From Actinomycetes bacterium (GTDB taxonomy: Bacteria > Actinomycetota > Actinomycetes > Actinomycetales > Dermatophilaceae), in the NCBI GenBank assembly GCA_029552065.1, contig JAKPEG010000227.1, positions 1-64,000 of the forward strand: DNA of 64,000 nt, given 5' to 3'. Positions 1-9,878 of the stretch are shown here, piece by piece. The notes below the pieces were generated by a model. That model did no database searches. It was given only the letters and a program-made list of their open reading frames with translations, and was not told where the DNA came from. Both the position numbers and the translations under genes were made by a program. The stretch's first letter is position 1; every line of letters begins with the position of its first letter.

Positions 1-126
1 AAGGACCGCATCCAACACCGCATGCACGATCCGCGTCCGACCAGCCACAATCCCCGCAGGCAACACCCGACCGGCGGCCGGGGACTCCAACTGGGCGATG
101 CTCACACCCCCACCATACTCGAACAC
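1..126 (-). CDS. N-terminal fragment, possible DUF222/HNH endonuclease-family protein
   Basis: An open frame of 42 codons runs off the left edge from a GTG at 126, beginning (V/M)FEYGGGVSIAQLES and continuing without a stop. The FEY opening followed by an Ala/Leu-rich helix resembles the start of DUF222-containing HNH endonuclease-like proteins, which are multicopy in many Micrococcales and Propionibacteriales. Codon use (GTG TTG, GGT, CCT) is less GC-biased at third positions than the neighbours, as is common for that family. Only the N-terminus is visible, so the family call is weak. Confidence 0.4.
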   Translation of the reverse strand, partial: MFEYGGGVSIAQLESPAAGRVLPAGIVAGRTRIVHAVLDAVL

Positions 127-311
127 ATGTACGAATACAAGAGGCTGGACGAGCGCGTTTCCCGCCCCGTGCAGCATGCCGAATCCGGTGCGGAAGCGCA
201 CGACCTGGTCGCGGTCACCCATCGGCCGCGGCTGGCAAGGCGGTCGGCCGTCTGGGCCCTCGGAGGGGCGCGAGATCCCGCGGTCCTCGCGCGTGAGCTC
301 CGCGTCGGCCC

Positions 312-317
312 TACCCT
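312..317 (+). promoter_or_regulatory. Leaderless -10 element TACCCT
   Basis: TACCCT (TANNNT type) ends six bases before the GTG at 324 and no Shine-Dalgarno sequence lies between, which predicts transcription starting at or next to the start codon. Confidence 0.5.
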
Positions 318-323
318 GGCACC

Positions 324-965
324 GTGAGTCCATCCCGATCGCCTGTCGGTGCCGAGGCGCGCCTGGCGGTGGTGACGGCGGGGGCGTCGGCGGGTTCGGC
401 CACTTTCCAGCTCGGCGGGCGGATTGCCGACGCGGTGGCCGTCGCCGGACGGCGCGGCGGCATCGAGGTGACCACGACCCCGATCGAGCTGCGCGACCTC
501 GGGCACGATCTCGTCGACCGGTTGCTCGGTGAACCGCAGAGCGACGCGCTGGCCGCGGCGGCCGACTCGGTCGCTGCCGCAGAGGGCCTGGTCGTCGTCA
601 CGCCCACCTACAACGCCTCGTTCAGCGGACTGTTCAAGCTCTTCATCGACGTGCTCCCGCTGCAGGCCCTCGACGGATCGGCCGTCCTGCTCGCCGCGAC
701 CGGTGGGTCGGGGCGGCATACCCTCGTGCTCGACCAGGCGCTGCGGCCGCTGTTCGCCTATCTCAAGGCGGTCGTCGTGCCCACCTCGGTCTTCGCGACC
801 CAGGACAGTCGGGTCGGTGGGTCGGCGGAGGCCGAGGCGTTGAGTCAGCGGGTCGAGCGGGCGGCCGCCGAGCTCGTGGCGCAGATGGTCGCGTCGGTGC
901 GGGCGCGGCCCCAGGACCGCGGCGAACTCTTCGGGGATCTCTCGCCGTTCAGCTACGGCTACTGA
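324..965 (+). CDS. NADPH-dependent FMN reductase, CE1759-like
   Basis: The 213-residue product has a flavodoxin-like fold: an N-terminal beta strand (LAVVTAGAS), then the FMN-loop motif PTYNASFSGLFK around residue 93, then GGSGRH around 128-132. It fits the NADPH-dependent FMN reductase family, close to the CE1759-type reductases that supply reduced flavin to luciferase-like monooxygenases. No such monooxygenase lies next to it here, so the partner is unknown. The GTG start is supported by a leaderless -10. The neighbour is convergent and begins 25 bases past the stop. The family assignment is firm; the physiological partner is inference. Confidence 0.8.
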   Translation: MSPSRSPVGAEARLAVVTAGASAGSATFQLGGRIADAVAVAGRRGGIEVTTTPIELRDLGHDLVDRLLGEPQSDALAAAADSVAAAEGLVVVTPTYNASFSGLFKLFIDVLPLQALDGSAVLLAATGGSGRHTLVLDQALRPLFAYLKAVVVPTSVFATQDSRVGGSAEAEALSQRVERAAAELVAQMVASVRARPQDRGELFGDLSPFSYGY

Positions 966-989
966 CGACCCCGGGTCACGCCGCGCGGC

Positions 990-2063
990 TCAGTCGGCCT
1001 CCCACCGGAACAGCCGAGCGGCGAGGAGGCCGACGACGACCGCGAAGCCGAGCAGGACGGTGATCGGCTGCCAGATGGCCTCGACTCCCTGGCCGCGCAC
1101 CATGACGGCGGAGATGCCCTCGTTGAGGTGGCCGAGCGGGAGGAACCTGGCCAGTCGGGCCATCCATTCGGGCATCTGGTCCAACGGGAAGAAGGACCCG
1201 CCGAGGAAGGCCATCGGCATGATGATGAGGTTGGCCAACCCCGAGGCGCCCTCCGGAGTCTTGGACAGGGCGCCCGTGAGCAGCCCGATCGACTGGAAGG
1301 CGAGCGCGCCGGCGAGCAGGATCGGCACGCCGAGCCACCACGACCCGCTCAGCTGCAGCCCGAAGAACAGGATCCCCACGGCGAGGAAGATCGCCATCTG
1401 CAGCAATGCCACGGCGAGCGTGATGAGGGTCCGTGAGGACACCAGCGTGCTCGTCCTGATCGGCGAGAGCCGCAGCCGCCGCAACAGCTTGGACTGGCGC
1501 CACTGCACGAGGACCAGGGCTGCTCCGAAGACCCCGCTCATCGCGACCGCCCAGGCCAACAACCCGGGGGCAAGGAATTGGATCGCCTTGAGGGCCTTGT
1601 CCTCGACCCGCTGCGCGTCGAGTGAGAATGTCGCTGGAGTGCCGGACACCGCGAGGTTCGCACCTTGGACCAGCTGGCTCATCACCCCCTGGACGGTCGC
1701 GGCCCGCACCTGGTCGGCCTGCGAGTAGTGCAGGGTGACTACGGTGCCGGTCATCTCGACGGCGGCGCCCAGTTCGCCCTTGCGCACCTGCTCGAGGGCC
1801 CCGGCACGGTCGTCCATGCGGGTGATCTCGACAACCTCGTCGAGTTGCCCCCTGGCCTGCCCCGGCAGCTGGTCGAAGAGCGCGACCGCCCCGACCTGGG
1901 CCACCTTGATCCTGCTCGCTCCGCTGCTGCTGCCGAAGATGAGGCCGAAGACCACGAGGAACATGAGCGGGAAGGCGATGGTCCAGAAGAGCATCTGGCG
2001 GTCGCGCACGAAGCCTTTGCCCTGCGCTCGCGTGAGGGCCGCGAAGCCCGTTCCGGCGCTCAT
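990..2063 (-). CDS. ABC-2 type exporter permease
   Basis: The 357-residue membrane protein has one N-terminal membrane segment (about residues 24-44), an extracytoplasmic domain to about residue 180, and five or so further segments to the C-terminus. This is the layout of ABC2_membrane_3/YhgE-type drug or lipid exporters. Its ATG overlaps the stop of the ATPase gene upstream (ATGA, 2060-2063), so the two are translationally coupled and form one transporter. Substrate cannot be read from sequence; drug or lipid export is typical for the family. Confidence 0.85.
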   Translation of the reverse strand: MSAGTGFAALTRAQGKGFVRDRQMLFWTIAFPLMFLVVFGLIFGSSSGASRIKVAQVGAVALFDQLPGQARGQLDEVVEITRMDDRAGALEQVRKGELGAAVEMTGTVVTLHYSQADQVRAATVQGVMSQLVQGANLAVSGTPATFSLDAQRVEDKALKAIQFLAPGLLAWAVAMSGVFGAALVLVQWRQSKLLRRLRLSPIRTSTLVSSRTLITLAVALLQMAIFLAVGILFFGLQLSGSWWLGVPILLAGALAFQSIGLLTGALSKTPEGASGLANLIIMPMAFLGGSFFPLDQMPEWMARLARFLPLGHLNEGISAVMVRGQGVEAIWQPITVLLGFAVVVGLLAARLFRWEAD

Positions 2064-2965
2064 GCGCGGTACTCCCGTCCGGTGAGCGCGAGGAAGACGT
2101 CCTCGAGGTTCGCGCCGCGCACCGAGAGGCCGTCGAGGCACTGCCGCGCGGCCAGCTCCGCGAGCACGAGTTCCGGTCGTCGAGTGCTGAGGGTGACCGT
2201 GCCGTTGTCGGCGCTCACCTCCCCTTGCACTGCCCCGCCGGCCAGTTCGCGGGCGCTGCGTTCGGGCAGCACGGTCGTGGGGAGGCTGATCCGCGTCGGG
2301 GCGTCGAGGGTCCGCACGAGTCCACGAGGACTGTCGACCGAGAGCAACGTGCCGTGGTCCATGATGGCGACCCGGTCGCAGAGGCTCTCTGCCTCGTCCA
2401 TGTAATGGGTCGTGAGCACGACGGTGCGCCCGGCGGCGTTGATCTCGCGAAGCAGGTCCCAGAGGTTGCGCCGGGCCTGTGGGTCCAGGGCTGCCGTCGG
2501 TTCGTCGAGGAAGACCACCTCGGGGTCGTGGACGAGCGAGCAGGCGATGGACAGCCGCTGCAGTTGACCCCCGGAGAGCTTCTCGGTGCGCAGGTCGGCG
2601 AACTCGGCGAGCCCCACGAGGTCGAGCAATTCGTCGACGCGTCGGTGCGGCGCGGCATACAGGTCGGCGAAGGTGGTGAGCTGCTCGCGGGCGGTGAGCC
2701 GCTCGAAGAAGGCCGAGGCCTGCAACTGCACGCCGATGCGCGGCAGCAGGGCGGGATTGCGTGGCCACGGGGACTGCCCGAGGAGCGAGATCGTGCCGGA
2801 GTCCGGTTCGCGCAGGCCCTCGACGAGCTCGAGCAGGGTGGTCTTGCCTGCGCCGTTGGGCCCGAGGACCCCGAAGAACTCGCCGTCGGCGACGGTGAGA
2901 TCGACTCCGTCGACGGCACGGATCGCCCCGTAGTGCTTGACCAGCCCCGAGATCTGGAGTGTCAC
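2060..2965 (-). CDS. ABC transporter ATP-binding protein, drug/lipid export type
   Basis: The 301-residue ATPase has Walker A GPNGAGKT at about residues 35-42, signature LSGGQ at 130-134, and Walker B VVFLDEP near 150, followed by a C-terminal region typical of DrrA-like exporters. The GTG at 2965 is chosen because it opens directly into the conserved ABC strand (VTLQISGLVKHYG); no better start lies upstream. It is coupled by a 4-base overlap to the permease. Together they would form a homodimeric-type exporter in the cytoplasmic membrane. Confidence 0.9.
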   Translation of the reverse strand: MTLQISGLVKHYGAIRAVDGVDLTVADGEFFGVLGPNGAGKTTLLELVEGLREPDSGTISLLGQSPWPRNPALLPRIGVQLQASAFFERLTAREQLTTFADLYAAPHRRVDELLDLVGLAEFADLRTEKLSGGQLQRLSIACSLVHDPEVVFLDEPTAALDPQARRNLWDLLREINAAGRTVVLTTHYMDEAESLCDRVAIMDHGTLLSVDSPRGLVRTLDAPTRISLPTTVLPERSARELAGGAVQGEVSADNGTVTLSTRRPELVLAELAARQCLDGLSVRGANLEDVFLALTGREYRA

Positions 2966-3008
2966 GAGCTCGACTCTAGATGCGCCCCCCGCGCCGGTCT
3001 CTCGGGGA

Positions 3009-4352
3009 TCACCCCGACGCGACCCCGGTCGCCGTGCGCCGAGTCTCCAGGGTGAACCCCTGCGCGACGAGCCGGTCGACGAGCACGTGCCCGACGGCGG
3101 TGGCCGGCGTGAGCACGCCTGCCGCCTCCGGCAGCCGATCGGTGTCGAGCGCGAGTGCCAAGGCCGTCTCGCCGAGCATGACCGCGGTCCCGTCGTAGCC
3201 CGGGTCCCGGTCGGCCGCCACCTGGGTCCGGTATGCCGCGCCGCCAGACGTCTGCGCGTCGATGACGAGCGCGAACCGGCCGGCGTCCCGCTGCGCGGGG
3301 GAGGGGCCCTCGCCCGGACGAGGCAGGAGTCGGTCGACGACGACCCGGGTCGGGGCGAAGGAGAGCCCGACGCCGAGGCTGAGCAGGGTCGCACTCATCC
3401 CTGCGGCCCGCACGGGCGCCATCGCGCCGGACCCCATGTCGAGGACCTCGTGGTAGCGCAGGCCCCGACCGTAGCGCCAGCCCAGCAGGGCGTTGGAGCG
3501 ACGGACGATTCGGGTGTTGAAGCCCGCCATGACGAACGGCGCCGTCCAGTGACCGGATCGGCCGTCCCGGCGGAGCGGCAGTCGCCGGGCCAGGCCCGCG
3601 AGACCCCCGCGATGCGCGCTCGGCTCGCCGGACCCGGCGGTCGGCATGCCGTCCGGCGAGCCCGTGGGTCGGCCCTCGGCCGTCGAGCGCGGGTCCCGGT
3701 CGGGTTCGGCGTCCCGGTCGGGGCTCAGGGCATAGGGGTCGGCGACGATCGCCCGGGCCGTCGGGTCGTGGCGCATCGCGATGGCCTGCTGGCGCATCGA
3801 GTCGAACGTCCCGCCGCTGAGTCCGCCCTTCATCGCGCGCACGGAGAGCAGGGTGCGGGTGAGCTCGCCGTCGCCGGCCGCCGCGGCCGCGTCGGCGGTG
3901 AGCATCACCCCGAGGTCCGAGGGGATCGAGTCGAAGCCGCAGGCGTGGACGATCCGGGCGCCGGTCGACCGGGCCGTCTCGTGCCAGGCGTCGGCGCTGG
4001 CCCGCACGAAGAGCACCTCGCCCGTGAGGTCGCAGTAGTAGGTGCCGGCGTGCGCACAGGCCTGCACGAGCGGCATACCGAAGCGCACGTAGGGGCCCAC
4101 GGTGGTGACCAGGACGTGGGTCCGGGCCGCGAGTGCGGCGAGACCCCCCGCGTCGGCGGCGTCGACGACGACGATCTCCCAGGCCGCCGCGGAGCGGGGC
4201 AGCTGACGGCGAAGTGCCTCGAGCCGGTGCCGGTCGCGGCCGGAGAGCGCGATCCGCAGCCCGGTGGGTGCGTGCTCCGCGAGGTATGCCGCGGTGAGCC
4301 GCCCGACGAAGCCGGTGGCGCCGAACAGGACGAGGTCGAGGTCTCTGCGCAC
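3009..4352 (-). CDS. Saccharopine dehydrogenase-like (trans-acting enoyl reductase) family protein
   Basis: The 447-residue product begins with a Rossmann nucleotide-binding motif, GATGFVG at about residues 11-17, and contains GFDSIPSDLG, diagnostic of the saccharopine dehydrogenase-like family that includes mycobacterial trans-acting enoyl reductases. An Asp/Arg/Pro-rich insertion at about residues 210-255 (SPDRDAEPDRDP and following) looks disordered. The GTG start lies six bases after TACCGT, so translation is probably leaderless. No polyketide synthase is nearby, so the substrate is unknown; reduction of a lipid or an acyl chain is the family expectation. Confidence 0.75.
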   Translation of the reverse strand: MRRDLDLVLFGATGFVGRLTAAYLAEHAPTGLRIALSGRDRHRLEALRRQLPRSAAAWEIVVVDAADAGGLAALAARTHVLVTTVGPYVRFGMPLVQACAHAGTYYCDLTGEVLFVRASADAWHETARSTGARIVHACGFDSIPSDLGVMLTADAAAAAGDGELTRTLLSVRAMKGGLSGGTFDSMRQQAIAMRHDPTARAIVADPYALSPDRDAEPDRDPRSTAEGRPTGSPDGMPTAGSGEPSAHRGGLAGLARRLPLRRDGRSGHWTAPFVMAGFNTRIVRRSNALLGWRYGRGLRYHEVLDMGSGAMAPVRAAGMSATLLSLGVGLSFAPTRVVVDRLLPRPGEGPSPAQRDAGRFALVIDAQTSGGAAYRTQVAADRDPGYDGTAVMLGETALALALDTDRLPEAAGVLTPATAVGHVLVDRLVAQGFTLETRRTATGVASG

Positions 4353-4358
4353 GCAGCC

Positions 4359-4364
4359 ACGGTA
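4359..4364 (-). promoter_or_regulatory. Leaderless -10 element TACCGT
   Basis: Read on the minus strand, TACCGT is followed by exactly six bases and then the GTG at 4352. No ribosome-binding site is present. Confidence 0.5.
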
Positions 4365-4440
4365 CGTGAGTGGGGGCGAGCATGGGTGGGGCCGCCGTGC
4401 CCCCTCCGGCGACCCCACCCATGTCTGGTGGCCCCGGTGT

Positions 4441-4663
4441 GACGAGGGCCGGCGCAGTGGGGCGTACCGCGTCGGCCCTCGTCGCCCCCTGACGGGGACT
4501 GCTCCTGGCCCGTCGGACCGCGCCGTCGGAACGACCGCGTGGCCCGGGAATGGTCGGGAGCACGGCAAGCAGGTCGGTTCTCCCCACCGACCCACCTGCC
4601 CGCTTGTGCGCGGTTCGCCCTTCCGGCTGGTCCCCTCCAAACCCTCCGGAGGGGCGAACCGCG
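4441..4663 (-). terminator. Two stem-loops in the 450-base gap downstream of the methyltransferase
   Basis: The gap 4353-4805 has no convincing gene. It holds an 11-bp perfect stem (GACGAGGGCCG at 4441-4451 with its complement at 4473-4483) and a 12-bp perfect stem (CGCGGTTCGCCC at 4609-4620 with its complement at 4652-4663, plus CCGG/CCGG inside the loop). They lie 3' of the minus-strand methyltransferase and may terminate it. Neither has a U tract. Confidence 0.4.
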
Positions 4664-4805
4664 ACCGGCTACGGTCCCCCCGGGCGTCTCCCCACGCCCA
4701 TCCGCCGCTGCCGAGTCGACAATGAGACGGCGACCCCCCACGGTCATGACAGATGTTTCGAAGAATCTTTTCGGCGACTTTTCTCAGCCTCGCCGAGCGG
4801 GAGTG

Positions 4806-5426
4806 TCAGCCCGGCCGGTGGGCGAGCACCAGGCAGTCGCGGGCGGGCCGTGGCGCGCCCTCGACCTGGCGCTCGACGACCTCGGCACGGTCGAGCACGA
4901 GGCCGGTGCCGGTGAGGTCGTGGGCCACCTGCTCGGGCGTCGGCAGGACCGACGGGTCCTGGGGCCCGCCGTGACCGTGTTCGACGTTGGACCGGTCGTG
5001 GGCGAGCACGAGCAAGGTGCCGCCGGGGGCGACGGACGCCGCCGCCGCGCGGTGCACCGGGCGCATCGCCTCGCCGCCGAGTTGGAGGAAGACGAGCAAG
5101 ACGAGGTCGTATGCCGCCTCGGCGGGCTCCCAGCGGGTGAGGTCGGCGACCACTGTCGTGAGCCGGTCGGCGTCGGCACCGAGCCGTTCGCGCGCGATCC
5201 GGTCGGCCCGGGCGAGCGCGACGTCGGAAAAGTCCGCCGCCGTCACCCGCCAGCCGTGCTCGGCCAGCCAGATCGCGTTGCGTCCTTCGCCCGCAGCCAG
5301 GTCGATGGCCCGGCCGGGCGGGAGACCACCGGTGAGCTGCTCGACGAGTGCGTTGGGGCCAGCCGACCACACGAGGTCGGCACCGGCATACCGGGCATTC
5401 CATGCTGCTGCGTCCACGGGCAGCAT
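4806..5426 (-). CDS. Class I SAM-dependent methyltransferase, TehB-like
   Basis: The 206-residue protein has motif I IDLAAGEGRNA at about residues 41-51 and a post-I acidic region (VTAADFSDVAL), both placing it in class I SAM-dependent methyltransferases related to the tellurite-resistance/thiopurine group. LVFLQLGGEAM and PGGTLLVLAHD are the later fold motifs. The ATG at 5426 is the first in-frame Met; there is no obvious Shine-Dalgarno. It stands alone on the minus strand, divergent from the efflux operon. The methyl acceptor is unknown. Confidence 0.75.
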   Translation of the reverse strand: MLPVDAAAWNARYAGADLVWSAGPNALVEQLTGGLPPGRAIDLAAGEGRNAIWLAEHGWRVTAADFSDVALARADRIARERLGADADRLTTVVADLTRWEPAEAAYDLVLLVFLQLGGEAMRPVHRAAAASVAPGGTLLVLAHDRSNVEHGHGGPQDPSVLPTPEQVAHDLTGTGLVLDRAEVVERQVEGAPRPARDCLVLAHRPG

Positions 5427-5646
5427 TCTGCCCCGCGGCGGACCGCGCGATCGGCGGCAAGCCTGCGGGGGCGGCGCTGCGCCCCTATCGCGTGATCGGT
5501 CCCACCCGCCCGGGTGCGGTTCCACAGCTTGCTCACAGGTGTCGCCGGGCTCCTGCCCAGGTTCTCCCACTTGCCTCGGGACGACATCGACGGGCGTGCG
5601 GGCACGACCGCCATTGGGCTGGGCAGGCGGAGAGGGTCGCGCGAGC

Positions 5647-6888
5647 ATGATCGAGACACCGCGTCGACGGACGGGCTGGGTGCGCAGGCACCGCGTGGCG
5701 ACGGCGGGCATCGCGGTCGTCGTCGTGGTGGCGGGACTCGTCGGGTGGCGGCTGCTCCGCGGGGGCTCGGCCGATGCGACGGCCGCGACCACGACGAGCC
5801 TGGCCACGGCGACGGTGCAGACGCTCAGCCAGTCGGTGAGCGCGACCGGCACGATCAACCCGGCCAACCAGTCCAACCTGCGCTTCGTCGTGTCCGGCAC
5901 GGTGAGCGCCCTCTCGGTGAAGGTGGGCGACAAGGTGACCGCCGGTCAATCGGTCGCGGCCGTCGACGCGACCGACCTGCAGACCGCCGTCACCCTCGCC
6001 TCGGCCAACGCGAACTCCGCTCGAGCCAACCTCACGACGGTGAAGGCCAACTCGGCGAGCACCTCGGCCCAGATCACCGCTGCCTCGGCCCAGGTCACCG
6101 CCGCCGACGCCAAGTTGGCCGGTGCCCAGGCCGACCTGCGCAACGCCACCCTGGTGTCGCCGATCGCCGGCACCGTCGCGACGGTCAACGTGGCCGTGGG
6201 TGACCAGGTGAGCGGCGGCGGCACCTCGTCGGGCGGCTCGGGTAGCTCCGGGTCGGCCGCGGGCTCGAGCGGATCGAGCGGCAGCTCGACCGCCCAGATC
6301 GTCGTGATCTCCACCGACGCGTGGACGGTCTCCACCTCGGTGACCTCGACCGATCTACCCCAGATCACGCCCGGGCTCCAGGTCCAGATCACCCCGACCG
6401 GCTCCCGCCAACTCGTCTTCGGCACCGTCTCGACGGTAGGCGTGATCGCGACGACGACGAGCGGCGTCGCGTCCTTCCCCGTCACCATCACGGTCACCGG
6501 CACACCCACCGGCCTGTATGCCGGTTCGAGCGCCACCGTCGCGATCATCGTCAAGGAGATCGCCGACGCGATCACCGTGCCGACGGCCGCGATCCGCACG
6601 GAGAACGGCAGGACCGTCGTGTCGAAGATGATCGACGGCGTGGCGACGACGACGGCGGTGGAACTGGGCATGGTCCAGGGCACCCTCACCCAGGTGACGA
6701 GCGGGCTGGCCGAGGGCGACCAGGTCGTCGTCGTGGGGCGCACCGTGTTGGGCGGCGGATCCGGTCAGCAGAGCACGGGCACGCGCACCCGCGGCTCCGG
6801 TCAGGGTGGTTTCGTCCCGGGCGGAGATATCTCGGGGGGCGGCCAGGCGCCGCCGCCCGGTGCAGGCGTGCCCGGAGGTGCCCCGTGA
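5647..6888 (+). CDS. Efflux periplasmic-adaptor (HlyD/MacA-like) subunit 1
   Basis: The 413-residue protein has an N-terminal membrane anchor (about residues 18-36), a biotinyl-lipoyl-like strand (GTVSALSVKVGDKVTAGQSV), an Ala/Ser-rich coiled coil, a Gly/Ser linker at about 189-217, and a C-terminal barrel-type domain ending in a Gly/Pro-rich tail. This is the membrane-fusion family that in Gram-positives pairs with MacB-type ABC transporters. GGAGAGG lies about 13 bases before the ATG. Its stop overlaps the ATPase start (GTGA at 6885), so the two are coupled. The exported substrate is unknown. Confidence 0.85.
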   Translation: MIETPRRRTGWVRRHRVATAGIAVVVVVAGLVGWRLLRGGSADATAATTTSLATATVQTLSQSVSATGTINPANQSNLRFVVSGTVSALSVKVGDKVTAGQSVAAVDATDLQTAVTLASANANSARANLTTVKANSASTSAQITAASAQVTAADAKLAGAQADLRNATLVSPIAGTVATVNVAVGDQVSGGGTSSGGSGSSGSAAGSSGSSGSSTAQIVVISTDAWTVSTSVTSTDLPQITPGLQVQITPTGSRQLVFGTVSTVGVIATTTSGVASFPVTITVTGTPTGLYAGSSATVAIIVKEIADAITVPTAAIRTENGRTVVSKMIDGVATTTAVELGMVQGTLTQVTSGLAEGDQVVVVGRTVLGGGSGQQSTGTRTRGSGQGGFVPGGDISGGGQAPPPGAGVPGGAP

Positions 6889-7712
6889 CCGCTCCTGTGC
6901 CCGAGCGTCCGGCGGCACTGCTCGACCTGCGCGACGTGCGCAAGGTCTATGCGACGGGAGCGGTGCAGGTGGCCGCCCTGCGCGGGATCGACCTGCAGGT
7001 CGAGCAGGGGGAGTACGTCGCGATCATGGGCCCGTCCGGCTCGGGCAAGTCCACGCTCATGCACATCATCGGCTGCCTCGACGTGCCCTCCTCGGGCAGC
7101 TACTCCCTGGCCGGCGTCGACGTGGGGGTCATGGACGAGCAGGAGCTCGCGCTCGTGCGCAACGAGCGGATCGGCTTCGTCTTCCAGTCCTTCAACCTCC
7201 TGCCGTCGATGTCGGCCTGGCGCAACGTCGAACTGCCCCTCGTCTACGCCGGGGTGTCGCGGCATGAGCGCAAACGGCGGGCGATCGAGGCGCTCACCCG
7301 CGTGGGGCTCGCCGACCGGGTGGACCATCGACCCGGCGAGCTCTCCGGCGGGCAGCAGCAGCGGGTCTCCGTGGCGCGGGCCCTGGTCACCGAGCCGGAC
7401 CTCATCCTCGCCGACGAGCCCACCGGCAACCTCGACTCGACCTCGACCGCCGACGTCCTGGCCCTCCTCGACGAATTGCAGGCCCAGGGCCGCACGATCG
7501 TGCTCATCACGCACGAGCACGACGTCGCCGCACGGGCCCAGCGGATGGTCGTCATCCGCGACGGGATGATCGACCCGCCGGTGCCCGTCGGCGCGCCCGT
7601 CGGGGCGCACTCCCCGGGGTTCCCGGACTCCGCGGCACCCGCCGGGGACGTCGGCGACGGCGGCCTCGCATGGGTCCGGCCGCTGCACGACCCCGCCGGG
7701 GGGTCGTCGTGA
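6885..7712 (+). CDS. MacB-type ABC transporter ATP-binding protein
   Basis: The 275-residue ATPase has Walker [10 protein letters not shown] at about residues 49-57, a Q-loop in [10 protein letters not shown], signature LSGGQQQRV, Walker B LILADEP and the typical GNLDS D-loop of the MacB/LolD family. The C-terminal 45 residues are Pro/Gly/Ala-rich and extend beyond the usual domain. It is coupled on both sides by 4-base GTGA overlaps with the adaptor and the permease. It should power the mechanotransmission-type transporter formed with the next gene. Confidence 0.9.
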   Translation: MTAPVPERPAALLDLRDVRKVYATGAVQVAALRGIDLQVEQGEYVAIMGPSGSGKSTLMHIIGCLDVPSSGSYSLAGVDVGVMDEQELALVRNERIGFVFQSFNLLPSMSAWRNVELPLVYAGVSRHERKRRAIEALTRVGLADRVDHRPGELSGGQQQRVSVARALVTEPDLILADEPTGNLDSTSTADVLALLDELQAQGRTIVLITHEHDVAARAQRMVVIRDGMIDPPVPVGAPVGAHSPGFPDSAAPAGDVGDGGLAWVRPLHDPAGGSS

Positions 7713-8938
7713 CCTGGATGGAGACCCTGCGCACGGCATACGACGCCTTGCGCACGAGGCGGATGCGCTCGGCCCTCACCATGCTCGGCATCCTCATCGG
7801 CATCGCCGCGGTCATGCTCACCGTCGGCCTGGGCCAGGGGGCGCAGAAGCAGGTGACCGACCAGATCAACCGCCTCGGCTCCAACCTGCTCATCGTCTCG
7901 CCGGGCAGCTCGACGAGCCTCTCGGGGATCCGGGGCGGGCGAGGGTCGGCGACGACCCTCACGATGGACGACGCCACGCTGCTGGCCGATCCGACGGTCG
8001 CGCCCGACATCGGCGCCGTCGCCCCGGTGTCCCAGTCCTCGCTCTCGCTCGTCGCCGGAAGCTCGACTTGGTCGAGCACCGTCGTCGGGACGACCCCGGC
8101 CTGGCCGGACGTGCGGGCGCGCACGGTCGCCGTCGGGCGCTTCTTCACCACCGCCGAGGTGACGGCCGAGAGCCCGGTGGCGGTCATCGGCCAGACGACG
8201 GCGACCCAGCTGCTCGGCGGCACCGACGTCGTCGGCCGCACGATCAGCGTCGCCGGTCAGAATGTCACCGTCATCGGACTGCTCAACTCCGAGGGGTCCA
8301 CCGTCGGCGGCGACCAGGACGACCTCGTCGTCGTGCCGCAGACCACGTTCGCCAACCGGATGTCCACGAGCACCAACCCGCGCAGCGTCTCGACCATCTA
8401 CATCTCGGCCCGCGACCAGGCCAGCCTCACCGCGGCATACCAGGAGACGACCAATGCCCTGCTCAACGCGCACGGCGTGACCGCGACGAGCGCGGACTTC
8501 ACGGTGAGCAGCCAGCAGTCGATCGTCGACACGGCCACGTCCACCACCCGGATCCTCACCGTGCTGCTCTCGAGCATCGCGGCGATCAGCCTGCTCGTCG
8601 CCGGGATCGGCGTGATGAACATCATGCTCGTCTCGGTGACCGAGCGGATCCGCGAGATCGGGCTGCGCAAGGCACTGGGTGCCACCCCTCGGGTGATCCT
8701 GCGTCAGTTCCTCGTCGAGGCGAGCATGCTCGGGCTTGTCGGCGGGCTCGCCGGCCTCGGCCTGGGCCTGCTCGGGGCCGCGGTGCTGCCGAGGTTCGTC
8801 TCCTTCCCCGTCGCCATCTCGCCCGTCGCCGCGGCCGCGGGCCTCGGCGTCTCTCTCGTCATCGGCATAGTCGCCGGTGTCTACCCCGCCAGCCGCGCCG
8901 CACGGTTGGCTCCCATCGACGCCCTCCGGAGTGAGTGA
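7709..8938 (+). CDS. MacB-type ABC transporter permease
   Basis: The 409-residue protein has the MacB/FtsX layout: one N-terminal membrane segment ([21 protein letters not shown]), a large extracytoplasmic domain (about residues 60-280), then three C-terminal segments with the conserved [17 protein letters not shown] cytoplasmic loop. It ends [17 protein letters not shown], typical of the family. The GTG at 7709 overlapping the ATPase stop is preferred; an ATG lies nine bases downstream. With the adaptors it would export a substrate across the membrane. Confidence 0.9.
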   Translation: MTWMETLRTAYDALRTRRMRSALTMLGILIGIAAVMLTVGLGQGAQKQVTDQINRLGSNLLIVSPGSSTSLSGIRGGRGSATTLTMDDATLLADPTVAPDIGAVAPVSQSSLSLVAGSSTWSSTVVGTTPAWPDVRARTVAVGRFFTTAEVTAESPVAVIGQTTATQLLGGTDVVGRTISVAGQNVTVIGLLNSEGSTVGGDQDDLVVVPQTTFANRMSTSTNPRSVSTIYISARDQASLTAAYQETTNALLNAHGVTATSADFTVSSQQSIVDTATSTTRILTVLLSSIAAISLLVAGIGVMNIMLVSVTERIREIGLRKALGATPRVILRQFLVEASMLGLVGGLAGLGLGLLGAAVLPRFVSFPVAISPVAAAAGLGVSLVIGIVAGVYPASRAARLAPIDALRSE

Positions 8939-8945
8939 CCACACC

Positions 8946-9878
8946 ATGAGTCGTATGCCGTCGCGCCGCCCCGTCCGCCCCCGCCTCGTCGTCGTCGCCT
9001 GCTCCGGACTCGCGGCCGCCGCCCTGCTCGCCGGATGCGGTGGCGGAGCCTCCGGTGCCACGGCCACCGGCGCGTCGACCCAAGCCCCACGGGTGTCCGG
9101 GGGTGGAGCCGGCAATCGCACCCCTGGCGTGAGCGGCCAGATCGCTGCCGTCAACGCCACCACCATGCAGGTGCAGAGCACGACCAAGCAGACCGCGGTC
9201 ACCTGGAACGCGACCACGCGGTTCACCCGCACGGGCACGGGGACGCTCGCCGACGTCACCGTGGGCTCCTGCGTGCTCGTGCGTCCGGGCCAGGACGGTG
9301 CGGCGTCGGGAGCCACTGCGGCGGGTGAGCCGGTGGCGGCCGGTTCGATCCAAGTCTTCGCCTCGACCAACGGGTCGTGTCTGCAGGGTGTCGCCGGTGG
9401 CTTCGGCGGCCCCGCCGGTGCCCCCGGCGGTGCCCCCGGCGGCCCTGGCGACGGGGGACCCACCGGTGCGCCGGGTCAGCCGGGTGACGCAGCGGGCGGC
9501 TCCGGCCAGCCGCCCACCGGCGCTCCCGGCCAGAACGGGGGACGTGGCTTCGGCGTCATCGGAGCGGTGACTGCGGTCCAGGGCGGGTCCTTCACGGTGG
9601 CGAGTGTGAGCTTCGCCCCGGGCGACCCAACCGCAACCGGGGCGAGCGCCGCCACGACTCCGGTGACCGTGACGACCACCGCCGCCACGACGGTGACGAC
9701 GACGAAGTCCGCCGCGGCGAGCGACGTCAAGGTGGGTGGTTGTGCCACCGCGCAGGGCCAGACCGACCAGACCGGCGCGATGACGGCGACGACCGTGCTC
9801 CTGCGTGACCCGGTCGGTGGCTCGTGCACGACCGGGGGCGGTTTCGGTCGGCCGGGAGCGACGGCGACCAATGGCTGA
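8946..9878 (+). CDS. Lipoprotein with two OB-like (DUF5666-type) repeats
   Basis: The 310-residue product has a basic N-terminus, a hydrophobic core and a lipobox LLAGC with Cys31, so it is predicted to be lipid-anchored outside the membrane. Two similar modules ([15 protein letters not shown] at about 65 and [18 protein letters not shown] at about 205) are separated by a Gly/Pro/Ala-rich linker and resemble DUF5666. GGAGTGAG lies about ten bases before the ATG; a GTG at 8931 is an alternative. It overlaps the second adaptor by eight bases. A role as an accessory surface part of the efflux system is inference. Confidence 0.7.
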   Translation: MSRMPSRRPVRPRLVVVACSGLAAAALLAGCGGGASGATATGASTQAPRVSGGGAGNRTPGVSGQIAAVNATTMQVQSTTKQTAVTWNATTRFTRTGTGTLADVTVGSCVLVRPGQDGAASGATAAGEPVAAGSIQVFASTNGSCLQGVAGGFGGPAGAPGGAPGGPGDGGPTGAPGQPGDAAGGSGQPPTGAPGQNGGRGFGVIGAVTAVQGGSFTVASVSFAPGDPTATGASAATTPVTVTTTAATTVTTTKSAAASDVKVGGCATAQGQTDQTGAMTATTVLLRDPVGGSCTTGGGFGRPGATATNG